A stretch of 64,000 bases of DNA from Candidatus Saccharimonadota bacterium (lineage in GTDB: Bacteria > Patescibacteriota > Saccharimonadia > Saccharimonadales > UBA4665). This document shows positions 15,289 through 23,041 of this stretch, piece after piece. Position 1 is the stretch's first letter; the number at the start of each line of letters is the position of its first letter. The position numbers were made by a program, and so were the translations under genes. The notes beneath the pieces were generated by a model that saw only the letters and a program-made list of their open reading frames with translations, was not told the origin of the DNA and searched no databases. The stretch spans positions 186,001 to 250,000 of the forward strand of contig PDRS01000006.1 in assembly GCA_002746885.1 (NCBI GenBank). The letters are read 5' to 3'.

Positions 15289-15315
15289 ATCCTTTCCCGC
15301 CAGGAAAGGATTTTT
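15289..15315 (+). terminator. metK riboswitch terminator / ribosome-site hairpin
   Basis: ATCCTTTCC and GGAAAGGAT form a perfect 9-bp stem (loop CGCCA) followed by a short T-run just before the metK ATG. The 3' arm holds the AAGGA ribosome site. GGCGGAAAGAT at 15265-15275 can pair with the 5' arm plus loop (CTTTCCCGCC) instead, giving an anti-terminator. SAM binding should favour the hairpin and switch metK off. Confidence 0.75.
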
Positions 15316-15316
15316 C

Positions 15317-16447
15317 ATGACAAACACAGTTGGTGATTCTACACTTTTTACAAGCGAGTCGGTCTGCGCCGGTCATCCGGACAAACTGGCAGACGCCGTG
15401 AGCGACGCGTTAGTAGATGCAATTTTGGCAAAGGATCCGGCCGCTCGGACAGGCATTGAAACAGTCGTCGGCGCAAATCAAATTAGTCTGTTTGGCGAAA
15501 TAAAAACAACGGCGAGCATAGACTTTGAGAAGGTCGTTCGCAATACCGTAAAACGGCTTGGCTACACCAATCCGGAATGGAAGTTTTCGGCAACTGAGTC
15601 ACGTTTTACAAACTTTTTGCATCAGCAGTCCCCCGAAATTGCGCTGGGCGTAGACGCCGATGGCGCCGGCGACCAAGGTATGATGTTTGGATTCGCTTGC
15701 AATGAAACACCCGAGCTCATGCCGCTCCCAATCGCGCTCGCACATGCACTTGCGCGCCGAATAGACGAGTGCCGCGAAAACGGTGTACTTCGTTGGCTAC
15801 GACCTGACGGCAAAGCTCAGGCGACCATACGTTACGATGAAGACGGTCAGCCTGCGGCGGTCGAGAAACTCGTTGCGGCGGTGGCGCACGACGAAAAGAC
15901 CTCGGCCGAACAGGTTCGCAAGGACGTTATAGAGCATGTGTTTGCGCCAGTGCTTCGCCGCTACAAATTAAAGCTGCCCGCCGAACATAACATCGTCGTC
16001 AACGGCACTGGTCTGTGGCACATTCCTGGCCCTGAGTCAGACGCAGGACTGACGGGACGCAAAATAGTCGTGGACACGTACGGTGGATATGCCCGCGTAG
16101 GCGGCGGGGCTTTTAGTGGAAAAGACCCGAGCAAAGTTGATCGCAGCGGCGCATATGCCGCGCGCTACATTGCAAAAAACATTGTCGCAGCAAAACTAGC
16201 AACAAAGTGCGAGGTCGGCCTTGCTTACGTCATCGGGCAACCAAAGCCGCTCATGCAAACCATTGACAGCTTTGGCACCGCCACCGTGAGCGAAGCCGAG
16301 CTGTATGCTTTCAAAGATAAACTCATCGACACTAGCGTGAAAGGGATTATCGAAACTCTCGATCTGTGCCGCCCTATTTACAGCGCGACGAGCGCCTACG
16401 GTCATTTCGGAAAAAACGATTTGCCATGGGAACAGCTCGCTTTGTAG
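15317..16447 (+). CDS. metK: S-adenosylmethionine synthetase
   Basis: The 376-aa enzyme makes SAM from methionine and ATP. It shows ESVCAGHPDKLADAV (about residues 13-27), GAGDQGMMFGFA near residue 116 and GGGAFSGKDPSKVDRS near residue 256, all standard MetK signatures. The ORF track starts 28 codons earlier inside the riboswitch platform; the ATG at 15317 sits directly after the ribosome-site hairpin. It faces a NAS-like gene with only 8 bp between stops, and a SAM-decarboxylase-like gene follows on the other strand. Confidence 0.96.
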   Translation: MTNTVGDSTLFTSESVCAGHPDKLADAVSDALVDAILAKDPAARTGIETVVGANQISLFGEIKTTASIDFEKVVRNTVKRLGYTNPEWKFSATESRFTNFLHQQSPEIALGVDADGAGDQGMMFGFACNETPELMPLPIALAHALARRIDECRENGVLRWLRPDGKAQATIRYDEDGQPAAVEKLVAAVAHDEKTSAEQVRKDVIEHVFAPVLRRYKLKLPAEHNIVVNGTGLWHIPGPESDAGLTGRKIVVDTYGGYARVGGGAFSGKDPSKVDRSGAYAARYIAKNIVAAKLATKCEVGLAYVIGQPKPLMQTIDSFGTATVSEAELYAFKDKLIDTSVKGIIETLDLCRPIYSATSAYGHFGKNDLPWEQLAL

Positions 16448-16455
16448 CGAGAGTC

Positions 16456-17256
16456 TTATGCGGCGCGCTGAAGTACAACACCCGATATGGTTTCGTTAGC
16501 GCCCGCATGATATGCGCCTATTTCCTTAAATCCTGAGATGCAGATATCCTCTGCGCCTGCGTAAAGCAACCGTCTATTACCTTCCGAGGTCCTCAGTACA
16601 ACGCGTGTATCCGAACTAGCAGTTTTCTGAATTCTATCTAGTACCTTTTGTTTGGGCTGGGCGAGCAGCGCTACGACAACGACGTCATATTCACTCATTT
16701 CACCTGGCGCTGAAGCACTCGGCAATCGAGCGTCTTGACCTGCCTTGCGGTCAATCGTAATCGCTCGTTGAAGACCCAGCCTTGCAACGAGACGCCGCGA
16801 TGTGTCGCACGCCTCTTGAGAACTATCAAAACAGTGTATACGAGCACCGCCTGATTGTTGGTGCAGCAAAATAGGCGAAACTGGAAAAGGCCCGCTACCG
16901 ATAAACAACACGTTGTCGGTTTTTTGTATTTCGGCAGCTGCTATTTCTTTAGCAGTCAAGCCCCCAAATCGTTCATACAAGGGATAGGTTTCTACCTGTG
17001 CGTCTCTGTCGATCACGCGTTCGGCGTATTTCTTTTCGAGATTGGTCTCATAGCGTTCATATAGTGCATGTAGCGCGGCAACGGTTTCTGACGTGACGTC
17101 TACGGGTGCTTCGCTGTGTTGCGCTGACCTCTGCAGTAAAACACTTTCGAGTCGTAAAGCCGCCCCGTTAACAGCACGAGGAGACGTAAGCTCTAACCGG
17201 CTCAAAGATGGCAGCTCTAGCTTTAGCTTTTTTTCTGAATCGTACAATGAAGACAT
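16456..17256 (-). CDS. Nicotianamine-synthase-like SAM-dependent enzyme
   Basis: The 266-aa protein has a Rossmann SAM-binding core with VLFIGSGPFPVSPILLH (about residues 114-131), which closely follows the GSGPLP motif of nicotianamine synthases, then IHCFDSSQEACDTSRRLVARLG, YDVVVVALL, RVVLRTSEGNRRLLYAG, and an end GFKEIGAYHAGANETISGVV that matches the NAS C-terminal pattern. NAS enzymes transfer the aminobutyryl group of SAM instead of methyl; bacterial relatives such as CntL make opine metallophores. No dehydrogenase or metallophore exporter is seen here. A divergent methyltransferase is the alternative. It is convergent with metK, and its own promoter looks leaderless. Confidence 0.65.
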   Translation of the reverse strand: MSSLYDSEKKLKLELPSLSRLELTSPRAVNGAALRLESVLLQRSAQHSEAPVDVTSETVAALHALYERYETNLEKKYAERVIDRDAQVETYPLYERFGGLTAKEIAAAEIQKTDNVLFIGSGPFPVSPILLHQQSGGARIHCFDSSQEACDTSRRLVARLGLQRAITIDRKAGQDARLPSASAPGEMSEYDVVVVALLAQPKQKVLDRIQKTASSDTRVVLRTSEGNRRLLYAGAEDICISGFKEIGAYHAGANETISGVVLQRAA

Positions 17257-17263
17257 GCCAAAC

Positions 17264-17269
17264 AGTATA
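17264..17269 (-). promoter_or_regulatory. -10 box of the NAS-like gene, leaderless
   Basis: TATACT on the minus strand lies 7 nt before the ATG at 17256, without a ribosome site. Confidence 0.6.
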
Positions 17270-17295
17270 ACGCAAATAATTTGACTTTACAAAAA

Positions 17296-17658
17296 CTATA
17301 ATGTTTCGTATACCATATCGACCGACTCTATGGTAGAACGCGTAAACGCAACGACCGCACTTACATCAAACTGTTTGCAAGTATACACATCTGCCGTAAA
17401 CAGTTTTGTTTCCGAGAAAGCATAAACGTGGCAGCCAGACTCTTTCCATGTGATAAATCCATTCAGGTCTACGAGCTGCACTTCCGGATGAGAGCGTTCA
17501 TCGGGCGGCCAGCAATACGGCCCAGCAAAAACCGTCATACCTGTTATTTCAGAGAGACGCGTTAGATATTCTTTGATACTTTCGCTTGTGAGATTGGCGC
17601 GAAAGTGCCCTTCCATGATGAGCCGCTGCCGAAAAACACGAGGTTCAATGTTGCGCAT
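17296..17658 (-). CDS. SpeD-like pyruvoyl decarboxylase homologue
   Basis: The 120-aa protein aligns by eye with prokaryotic SAM decarboxylase: a GHFRANLTSESIKEYL start, then TWKESGCHVYAFSETKLFTADVYTC. The Glu-Ser autocleavage pair that makes the pyruvoyl group (SE-S-H in SpeD) is kept as KE-SG, and the catalytic cysteine of VYTC is kept. The histidine needed for processing in SpeD is replaced by tyrosine. Some SpeD homologues are known to act on ornithine or arginine instead of SAM, so substrate is open. It lies 39 bp upstream of the NAS-like gene on the same strand, each with its own leaderless promoter. Confidence 0.65.
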   Translation of the reverse strand: MRNIEPRVFRQRLIMEGHFRANLTSESIKEYLTRLSEITGMTVFAGPYCWPPDERSHPEVQLVDLNGFITWKESGCHVYAFSETKLFTADVYTCKQFDVSAVVAFTRSTIESVDMVYETL

Positions 17659-17664
17659 ATCATC

Positions 17665-17670
17665 ATTATA
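17665..17670 (-). promoter_or_regulatory. -10 box of the SpeD-like gene, leaderless
   Basis: TATAAT on the minus strand ends exactly 6 nt before the ATG at 17658. No ribosome site is present. Confidence 0.65.
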
Positions 17671-17770
17671 CCCTGAACGCCATGCTTGAGCCTAGCAACA
17701 CTACGTGAAACCTAGGCTGGTGCAGCAAAATGTGTTCGTTCGCTGCAGGCTCGCGTCTCACCCCCGTTGG

Positions 17771-17779
17771 TGGTACAAT
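17771..17779 (+). promoter_or_regulatory. Extended -10 promoter of the sugar-transferase gene
   Basis: TGGTACAAT ends 9 nt before the ATG at 17789, predicting at most a 3-nt leader. Confidence 0.6.
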
Positions 17780-17788
17780 TGCGAGTAG

Positions 17789-19255
17789 ATGAAAAATAAT
17801 GCGTCGCTTGTCTACAACATGTTTTTGGTGGTGGGTGATGCAGTTGCGCTGCTCGCAAGCTTCATTGCAGCCTTTATTATTCGCAGCGCCAGCGATGTTG
17901 CCGTCGCAAACCCCATGAGCGGGGAAACCTATGTGCTGATATTTGTTAGCCTGCTTCCTTTCTGGATTTTCATTTTCGCGCTGCTGGGTCTTTACAACGC
18001 CAACATATACGAGCGTCGCTTCGCTGAGGCCGGCCGACTGTTTGTTGGTGCTTTCATAGGTTTGCTGTTCATGGTGTTTTGGGATTACATGAGTTTGCAG
18101 GCAGTTTTCCCGGCCAAATTGGTGCCAGTGTATGGTTTCGCCATTGCCTTTTTGCTTTTGCTCTTACTTCGCAATATCGCACGTATCGTCAGGACAGCTT
18201 TGTTCAACTTTGGAGTAGGACTTAATCATATCGTCATCGTCGGCAAAACGCCTATTACCCGCGAACTTGTCGACTCGCTCGCCAACACGAAGCTTTCGGG
18301 CTACCGTATCGCTGCGGTCGTGGGGTATGGCAAACGCCTGCCCGACGGCATACCAACTTACCCAAACTTTGGCACATTCCTAAAATCGCAGCCCGATGAC
18401 ATTCACAACATACTGCAAACCGAGCTATACGCCGATGAGCAGCGGAACGCCGAAATATTTGATTACGCGCAGCAGCATCACATTAGCTATCGGTTTGTGC
18501 CAGGCAATGACGAGCTGTTCATGGGAAATATAGACGTAGATCTGTTTCGCAATAGCATACCGGTTATACACGTACACCACACCGCGCTGTTTGGGTGGGG
18601 CCGTATTTTGAAACGACTTACCGATATACTGTTTGGCGGTCTGCTGCTGCTGGTCAGTCTGCCGCTGTGGCTACTTGCCGCCATTCTCATAAAAATAAGT
18701 GATGTTTCTGGACCAGTTTTTTACCGAGCAAAGCGTATGAGCCGATTTGGCGCACCAATTTACGTGTATAAGTTTCGCACCATGAAACAAGCTTACAACA
18801 ACATGTCCCCCGAAGAAGGTTTTGCTAAAATGGGCAGACCAGAGCTGGCAAAACAATACCGCAGACAGGGCGATCAGCTCGCCAATGACCCGCGTGTTAC
18901 TGCGGTTGGCCGCCTACTCCGCAGCGCCAGTCTAGACGAGTTGCCGCAGCTCTGGAATGTCGTACACGGCGACATCAGCCTTGTGGGACCGAGAGCACTC
19001 GACAGCTACGAACTAGAGCAGTACGAAAAGCGCAGCCTGATCCTCAGCGTCAAATCTGGCTTAACCAGTCTTGCGCTCGTTTCAGGACGGCACGCGATGA
19101 GTTTTGAAGAACGACGAAAGCTCGACGTGTACTACGTGCAAAACTGGAGCTTCTGGCTCGACATCGTTATCATAACTAAAACTATTCGCGTTGTCGTTGA
19201 ACGGCTTTTCAGGCGCGGCGCGCGCTATGATGGAGCAGCAGATGGCAGGCAATAA
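17789..19255 (+). CDS. Initiating polyprenyl-phosphate sugar-1-P transferase
   Basis: The 488-aa protein is a WbaP/EpsE-type initiating enzyme. It has four to five N-terminal membrane segments, a nucleotide-binding-like middle domain ([18 protein letters not shown]) and the catalytic bacterial sugar transferase domain from about residue 272: [46 protein letters not shown]. It would load the first sugar phosphate onto undecaprenyl phosphate, starting the surface glycan encoded downstream. A small ORF and a glycosyltransferase follow with overlapping ends. Confidence 0.92.
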   Translation: MKNNASLVYNMFLVVGDAVALLASFIAAFIIRSASDVAVANPMSGETYVLIFVSLLPFWIFIFALLGLYNANIYERRFAEAGRLFVGAFIGLLFMVFWDYMSLQAVFPAKLVPVYGFAIAFLLLLLLRNIARIVRTALFNFGVGLNHIVIVGKTPITRELVDSLANTKLSGYRIAAVVGYGKRLPDGIPTYPNFGTFLKSQPDDIHNILQTELYADEQRNAEIFDYAQQHHISYRFVPGNDELFMGNIDVDLFRNSIPVIHVHHTALFGWGRILKRLTDILFGGLLLLVSLPLWLLAAILIKISDVSGPVFYRAKRMSRFGAPIYVYKFRTMKQAYNNMSPEEGFAKMGRPELAKQYRRQGDQLANDPRVTAVGRLLRSASLDELPQLWNVVHGDISLVGPRALDSYELEQYEKRSLILSVKSGLTSLALVSGRHAMSFEERRKLDVYYVQNWSFWLDIVIITKTIRVVVERLFRRGARYDGAADGRQ

Positions 19256-19346
19256 ACAACAGCAAGACAGTATGGCGCATGAGCGGCTTCGAGGCTTGCT
19301 GGTTTTACGAAAACAAAGTCATGCTCTAGGATCGCTACTTCCATGA
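19230..19346 (+). CDS. Possible 38-aa protein linking two glycan genes
   Basis: A short ORF ([15 protein letters not shown] start) begins inside the end of the sugar-transferase gene (ATG at 19227, 19230 or 19242) and stops in an ATGA overlap with the next glycosyltransferase start. It bridges the whole gap, which suits translational coupling. The peptide is polar with a basic end (LLVLRKQSHALGSLLP) and no known family. It is absent from the ORF track because of its length. Confidence 0.4.
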   Translation: MEQQMAGNKQQQDSMAHERLRGLLVLRKQSHALGSLLP

Positions 19347-20461
19347 CTAAGAAACCTCAGTCCTCTCTCAGAGTAGCGATTGTGCATGACTGGTTGGTTG
19401 GCGGCGGAGCGGAGCTAGTTGTCGAACAACTCCACACGCTCTTCCCTGAAGCACCCATTTATACCTCGTACGCCACCGAGGAATGGCGGCGGCGATTAGG
19501 CGGTAAGGTTGTGACCGGCTGGCTACAACCTCTCGGAGCCCTACGAAAATACCTGCCCTTTTTACGCATATGGTACTTTACGCACCTGAAGCTGCAGGAC
19601 TACGATCTCGTTATCAGCAGTTCTGGCGCAGAGGCAAAGGGTATACGCGTACCAAAAACCACTCTGCACATAAACTACTGCCATGCCCCGACGCATTATT
19701 ACTGGAGCCGTTATGAAGAATATATGAAGCGGCCGGGTTTTGGCGTGTTCGATCCGCTTGCTCGTTTTGGGCTGTGGTTACTCGTCAAACCGCTCCGACG
19801 CTGGGATTTGCGGGCAGCACAACGACCAGACTATATGATCGCAAACTCAACGCACACGCAGCACGAGATTGAAAAATATTATGGCCGCAAAAGTAGCGTT
19901 ATTTTTCCGCCCGTACATGTGGCGCGCTTTCAGCAACGCCGCAGCGGTGCGCGCAAAGGACTGCTCATTTCCGGCAGACAAACACCGTACAAACGGTTTG
20001 ATCTCGCAGTGGTTGCCTGCACGAAGCTTGGTTTGCCGCTAACAGTCATAGGAGACGGACCAGACAACGCGCGGCTAAAGCGGCTGAGCGGTAAGAGCGT
20101 TACGTTTTTGGGCATGGTTTCGGACGAAATTTTAGCGGAAGAGCTTGCGCGGGCCGAAGGTTTTATTTTCCCTGGTATAGATGATTTTGGCATCATGGCG
20201 GTTGAGGCAATGGCGGCAGGCACACCGGTCTTGGCGTACAAAGCAGGCGGGGCGCTCGACTACATAAAACCAGGTGTCACTGGAAGCTTTTTTGGCGCGC
20301 AAACACTCAAATCGCTGGCTAGCGCGCTCAAACAATTTAATCCCAAAGGATATAGCAGCGCTGCCATACGCGCCTACGCGCAGAAGTTTTCAGAAGTACG
20401 TTTTCAGCAGGAGATGCAAAAATACCTCACACAATGCCGTAAAAAGGCGTCGACGAAATAA
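19343..20461 (+). CDS. Glycosyltransferase, GT4 family
   Basis: The 372-aa protein has a GT-B fold: N-terminal VAIVHDWLVGGGAELVVEQL and HINYCHAPTHYYW, C-terminal LLISGRQTPYKRFDLAVVAC, and the donor-site motif GFIFPGIDDFGIMAVEAMAAGTPVL cut here as FGIMAVEAMAAG. This is the pattern of GDP-mannose and related GT4 transferases. The exact sugar is unknown. It follows the initiating transferase through a short coupled ORF and probably adds the second sugar. Confidence 0.9.
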   Translation: MTKKPQSSLRVAIVHDWLVGGGAELVVEQLHTLFPEAPIYTSYATEEWRRRLGGKVVTGWLQPLGALRKYLPFLRIWYFTHLKLQDYDLVISSSGAEAKGIRVPKTTLHINYCHAPTHYYWSRYEEYMKRPGFGVFDPLARFGLWLLVKPLRRWDLRAAQRPDYMIANSTHTQHEIEKYYGRKSSVIFPPVHVARFQQRRSGARKGLLISGRQTPYKRFDLAVVACTKLGLPLTVIGDGPDNARLKRLSGKSVTFLGMVSDEILAEELARAEGFIFPGIDDFGIMAVEAMAAGTPVLAYKAGGALDYIKPGVTGSFFGAQTLKSLASALKQFNPKGYSSAAIRAYAQKFSEVRFQQEMQKYLTQCRKKASTK

Positions 20462-20649
20462 AGACTTTGCGCAAACATTCAAATACGCTAGCAGTTCGTT
20501 CATGGCGCGACGTACACAAGAAAATAGCGCAACAAAGACAAATAGCGCTCCGTAGAGTAGGCTATGAACACCATTTTTGTGCAGAGATGGATTTTCGGGC
20601 GTATAGTAGTACGTACGAACAATGACCTCCCTAGAGAAAGGATGTTTGC

Positions 20650-22485
20650 ATGTGCGGAATTGTCGGTTATATAGGAACTGAGAAAAAAGGTGTTTCGGTC
20701 GTACTTACGGGCCTAGAGGCTCTTGAGTATCGCGGATATGATTCGGCGGGTATTGCCTTTGCAGCCAACGGACAGATCACCGCAACAAAGCAAACCGGAC
20801 GCGTCCACGCGCTTGCTGAATCGCTAGGCAATCCGCATACGGAAAGTATGACCGCCATTGGCCACACTCGCTGGGCCACACACGGCACGCCAACCGTTGC
20901 AAACGCGCACCCGCACTATAACGCAGACCGAACCATCATGGTCGTACATAACGGCATCATAGAGAACCATGCCGAGCTGCGTGATAGCTTGCAAAAACAA
21001 GGCTATGAATTTGTAACCGACACAGACACAGAAGTCATTCCACATTTGCTAGATTTCTACGCGCGAACTTCTCAGAACTTTCAAGACGCTTTTCGTCGAA
21101 CGCTTGAGCAGCTGCGGGGGGCGTATGGCTTAGTCGTTATGACATCGTATGAGCCAGATGCACTCTACGCCGCACGGTTAGGTAGTCCGCTTGTGCTCGG
21201 TATTACTGAAGACAAAGGTCTTATTCTGGCTTCTGATCCGACCGCACTCATGGCGCATACTAAGCAAGTTGTATACCTAAACGACTCTGAATACGTGGTT
21301 GCGCGGCGCGGCGGCGAGTACACACTGCACGACCTCACAAAAGATATGCCTGTTGTGCGGCCAACCGAAACACTCGATTATGACGCCGATAAAGCACTGC
21401 TGGGCGATTATCCACATTTTATGCTGAAAGAAATATATGAAGCGCCGCAAACAATTCGCTCGGCGACGCTTGGGCGCATAAAGCCAGAGAGCGGGATTGT
21501 GAAGTTGGGCGGCCTGGAGAACGTGGCCGATCAACTGAAGTATATTGATCGCATCGTTATTGTTGCTTGCGGTACTTCATACTACGCTGGGTTGGTTGGC
21601 GAGTACCTCATCGAAGAAGTAGCGGGCATACCCGTAGAAGTGCAGCTGGCGAGCGAGTTTAAGTATCGAGACGAGCCGTTTTCACGCAGTACCGTCCTGC
21701 TCGCCATTTCGCAGTCTGGCGAAACAGCCGACACCATCGCCGCCATACAGAAAGTTGAAAACTACGGTGTATTGAAGCTTGGCGTCGTAAACGCAACCGG
21801 TAGTACCATCGCCCGCATGACTGACGCGGGCGTATATTGCCATGCCGGCCCAGAGCAAGCCGTCGCCAGCACAAAAGCCTTTTTGGCCCAGGTAACGGTG
21901 CTTTCGCTGATAGCCTTGTACCTGAGTGATGGCAAAAGCCCGCTCTACAAACCACTACTCACCGAGCTAGACACTCTACCTCAAAAGGCCGAAGCGATCC
22001 TCGCCGGAGCTGAAAATACAAAAAATATTGCGCTACAGTACAAAGATTGCCGCGATTTTCTGTTCATTGGCCGCAAGTATGGTTTTCCATGTGCACTTGA
22101 GGGAGCTTTAAAACTCAAAGAAGTTAGCTACCTACACGCCGAAGGCTACGCGGCAGGAGAAATGAAACATGGGCCGCTCGCCATGATTGACCCCAACTTT
22201 CCTAGCTTTGCCATTGCGCCAAATAACGATTTGCTCGAAAAAATGTACAGCAACATGGAAGAAATACGTGCTCGCGATGGCAAAATCGTTGCCGTTGGCA
22301 CCAAAGGAAACACGCAGCTACACGAACTCGCCAGCGACGTTATAACCATACCAGAAACAATGGAACAAACTTCGCCCCTGCTTGTTGCTATCGTCATGCA
22401 GTTGTTTGCCTACTACATCGCCGTAGAAAAAGGGCTCGATGTCGATAAGCCTCGCAACCTCGCCAAATCCGTCACCGTTGAGTAG
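20650..22485 (+). CDS. glmS: Glutamine-fructose-6-phosphate aminotransferase
   Basis: The 611-aa enzyme makes glucosamine-6-phosphate for peptidoglycan and glycans. The mature N-terminal cysteine follows Met in MCGIVGYIG, HTRWATHG and NGIIENH mark the glutaminase half, and two SIS domains follow (IVACGTSYYAGLVGEYL, then LFIGRKYGFPCALEGALKLKE). It ends in the typical DKPRNLAKSVTVE. A GAAAGGAT ribosome site and a possible TATAGT box lie in the 188-bp leader region. No glmS ribozyme sequence is recognised there. Confidence 0.97.
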   Translation: MCGIVGYIGTEKKGVSVVLTGLEALEYRGYDSAGIAFAANGQITATKQTGRVHALAESLGNPHTESMTAIGHTRWATHGTPTVANAHPHYNADRTIMVVHNGIIENHAELRDSLQKQGYEFVTDTDTEVIPHLLDFYARTSQNFQDAFRRTLEQLRGAYGLVVMTSYEPDALYAARLGSPLVLGITEDKGLILASDPTALMAHTKQVVYLNDSEYVVARRGGEYTLHDLTKDMPVVRPTETLDYDADKALLGDYPHFMLKEIYEAPQTIRSATLGRIKPESGIVKLGGLENVADQLKYIDRIVIVACGTSYYAGLVGEYLIEEVAGIPVEVQLASEFKYRDEPFSRSTVLLAISQSGETADTIAAIQKVENYGVLKLGVVNATGSTIARMTDAGVYCHAGPEQAVASTKAFLAQVTVLSLIALYLSDGKSPLYKPLLTELDTLPQKAEAILAGAENTKNIALQYKDCRDFLFIGRKYGFPCALEGALKLKEVSYLHAEGYAAGEMKHGPLAMIDPNFPSFAIAPNNDLLEKMYSNMEEIRARDGKIVAVGTKGNTQLHELASDVITIPETMEQTSPLLVAIVMQLFAYYIAVEKGLDVDKPRNLAKSVTVE

Positions 22486-22525
22486 GATTACTTATGTATA
22501 ACTGACTGCTACGCGGCGCGGCGAA

Positions 22526-22978
22526 TTAGTCGGCCTCGTAGCCAGTTGCTCTGTTTATGCGCGTCGAAGAGTCTGGTTTTCCTGCGCCCGCGTCGAAGCG
22601 CATGACTATACCGTAGCGCTCACATACTTCTGTTTCGGGAATTGCGGCTGTCGAATTACGATCGCCGCCGTTTGCAAATGTGAGCTCGTCATTTGGATAC
22701 TTTTTCGCCAGCATCTCCAAGGTTTTGATTTGCGGCTGAGAGCTCGATGTACCCTGTGTATCGATAGACAAAACGACCTCGTCAACATCTCGGAGGGCGC
22801 GCATGAGCCGCATGCGGTTTTGTTCATCAAGGATAATCTTCCCTTTTTTGAGGAGTTGTTGTTTGTCATTATTAACAATAACGATGAGCCTATCGCCCAT
22901 TGCCTTGGCCGCTTCTATCATGTCGAGATGACCGCCGTGAAGGGGGTTAAAATATCCGCTGATAATTGTGGTTTTCAT
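22526..22978 (-). CDS. Cytidylyltransferase-like nucleotidyltransferase
   Basis: The 150-aa protein has the HxGH nucleotidyltransferase fold: ISGYFNPLHGGHLDMIEAAK at the N-terminus, RLIVIVNND, and RMRLMRALRDVDEV. The size and motifs resemble RfaE2/TagD-type enzymes that activate a sugar phosphate or polyol phosphate for surface polymers. The ISSTxIR end is replaced by SSTRINR. Substrate unknown. I start at the third-codon-later ATG (22978) because a TATAAT box ends 7 nt before it. It is divergent from the phosphohexomutase gene. Confidence 0.75.
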   Translation of the reverse strand: MKTTIISGYFNPLHGGHLDMIEAAKAMGDRLIVIVNNDKQQLLKKGKIILDEQNRMRLMRALRDVDEVVLSIDTQGTSSSQPQIKTLEMLAKKYPNDELTFANGGDRNSTAAIPETEVCERYGIVMRFDAGAGKPDSSTRINRATGYEAD

Positions 22979-22985
22979 GACGCAC

Positions 22986-22991
22986 ATTATA
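22986..22991 (-). promoter_or_regulatory. -10 box of the nucleotidyltransferase gene, leaderless
   Basis: TATAAT on the minus strand lies 7 nt before the ATG at 22978; no ribosome site. Confidence 0.6.
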
Positions 22992-23041
22992 CAGAGTTGC
23001 AGCGAAACGGTATACTATACGAGTGAACTAAGGAGGATGTT

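Noticed and set aside
20462-20649. glmS ribozyme before glmS
   Set aside because: The 188-bp leader shows no recognisable ribozyme core; a promoter box and a normal ribosome site explain it.
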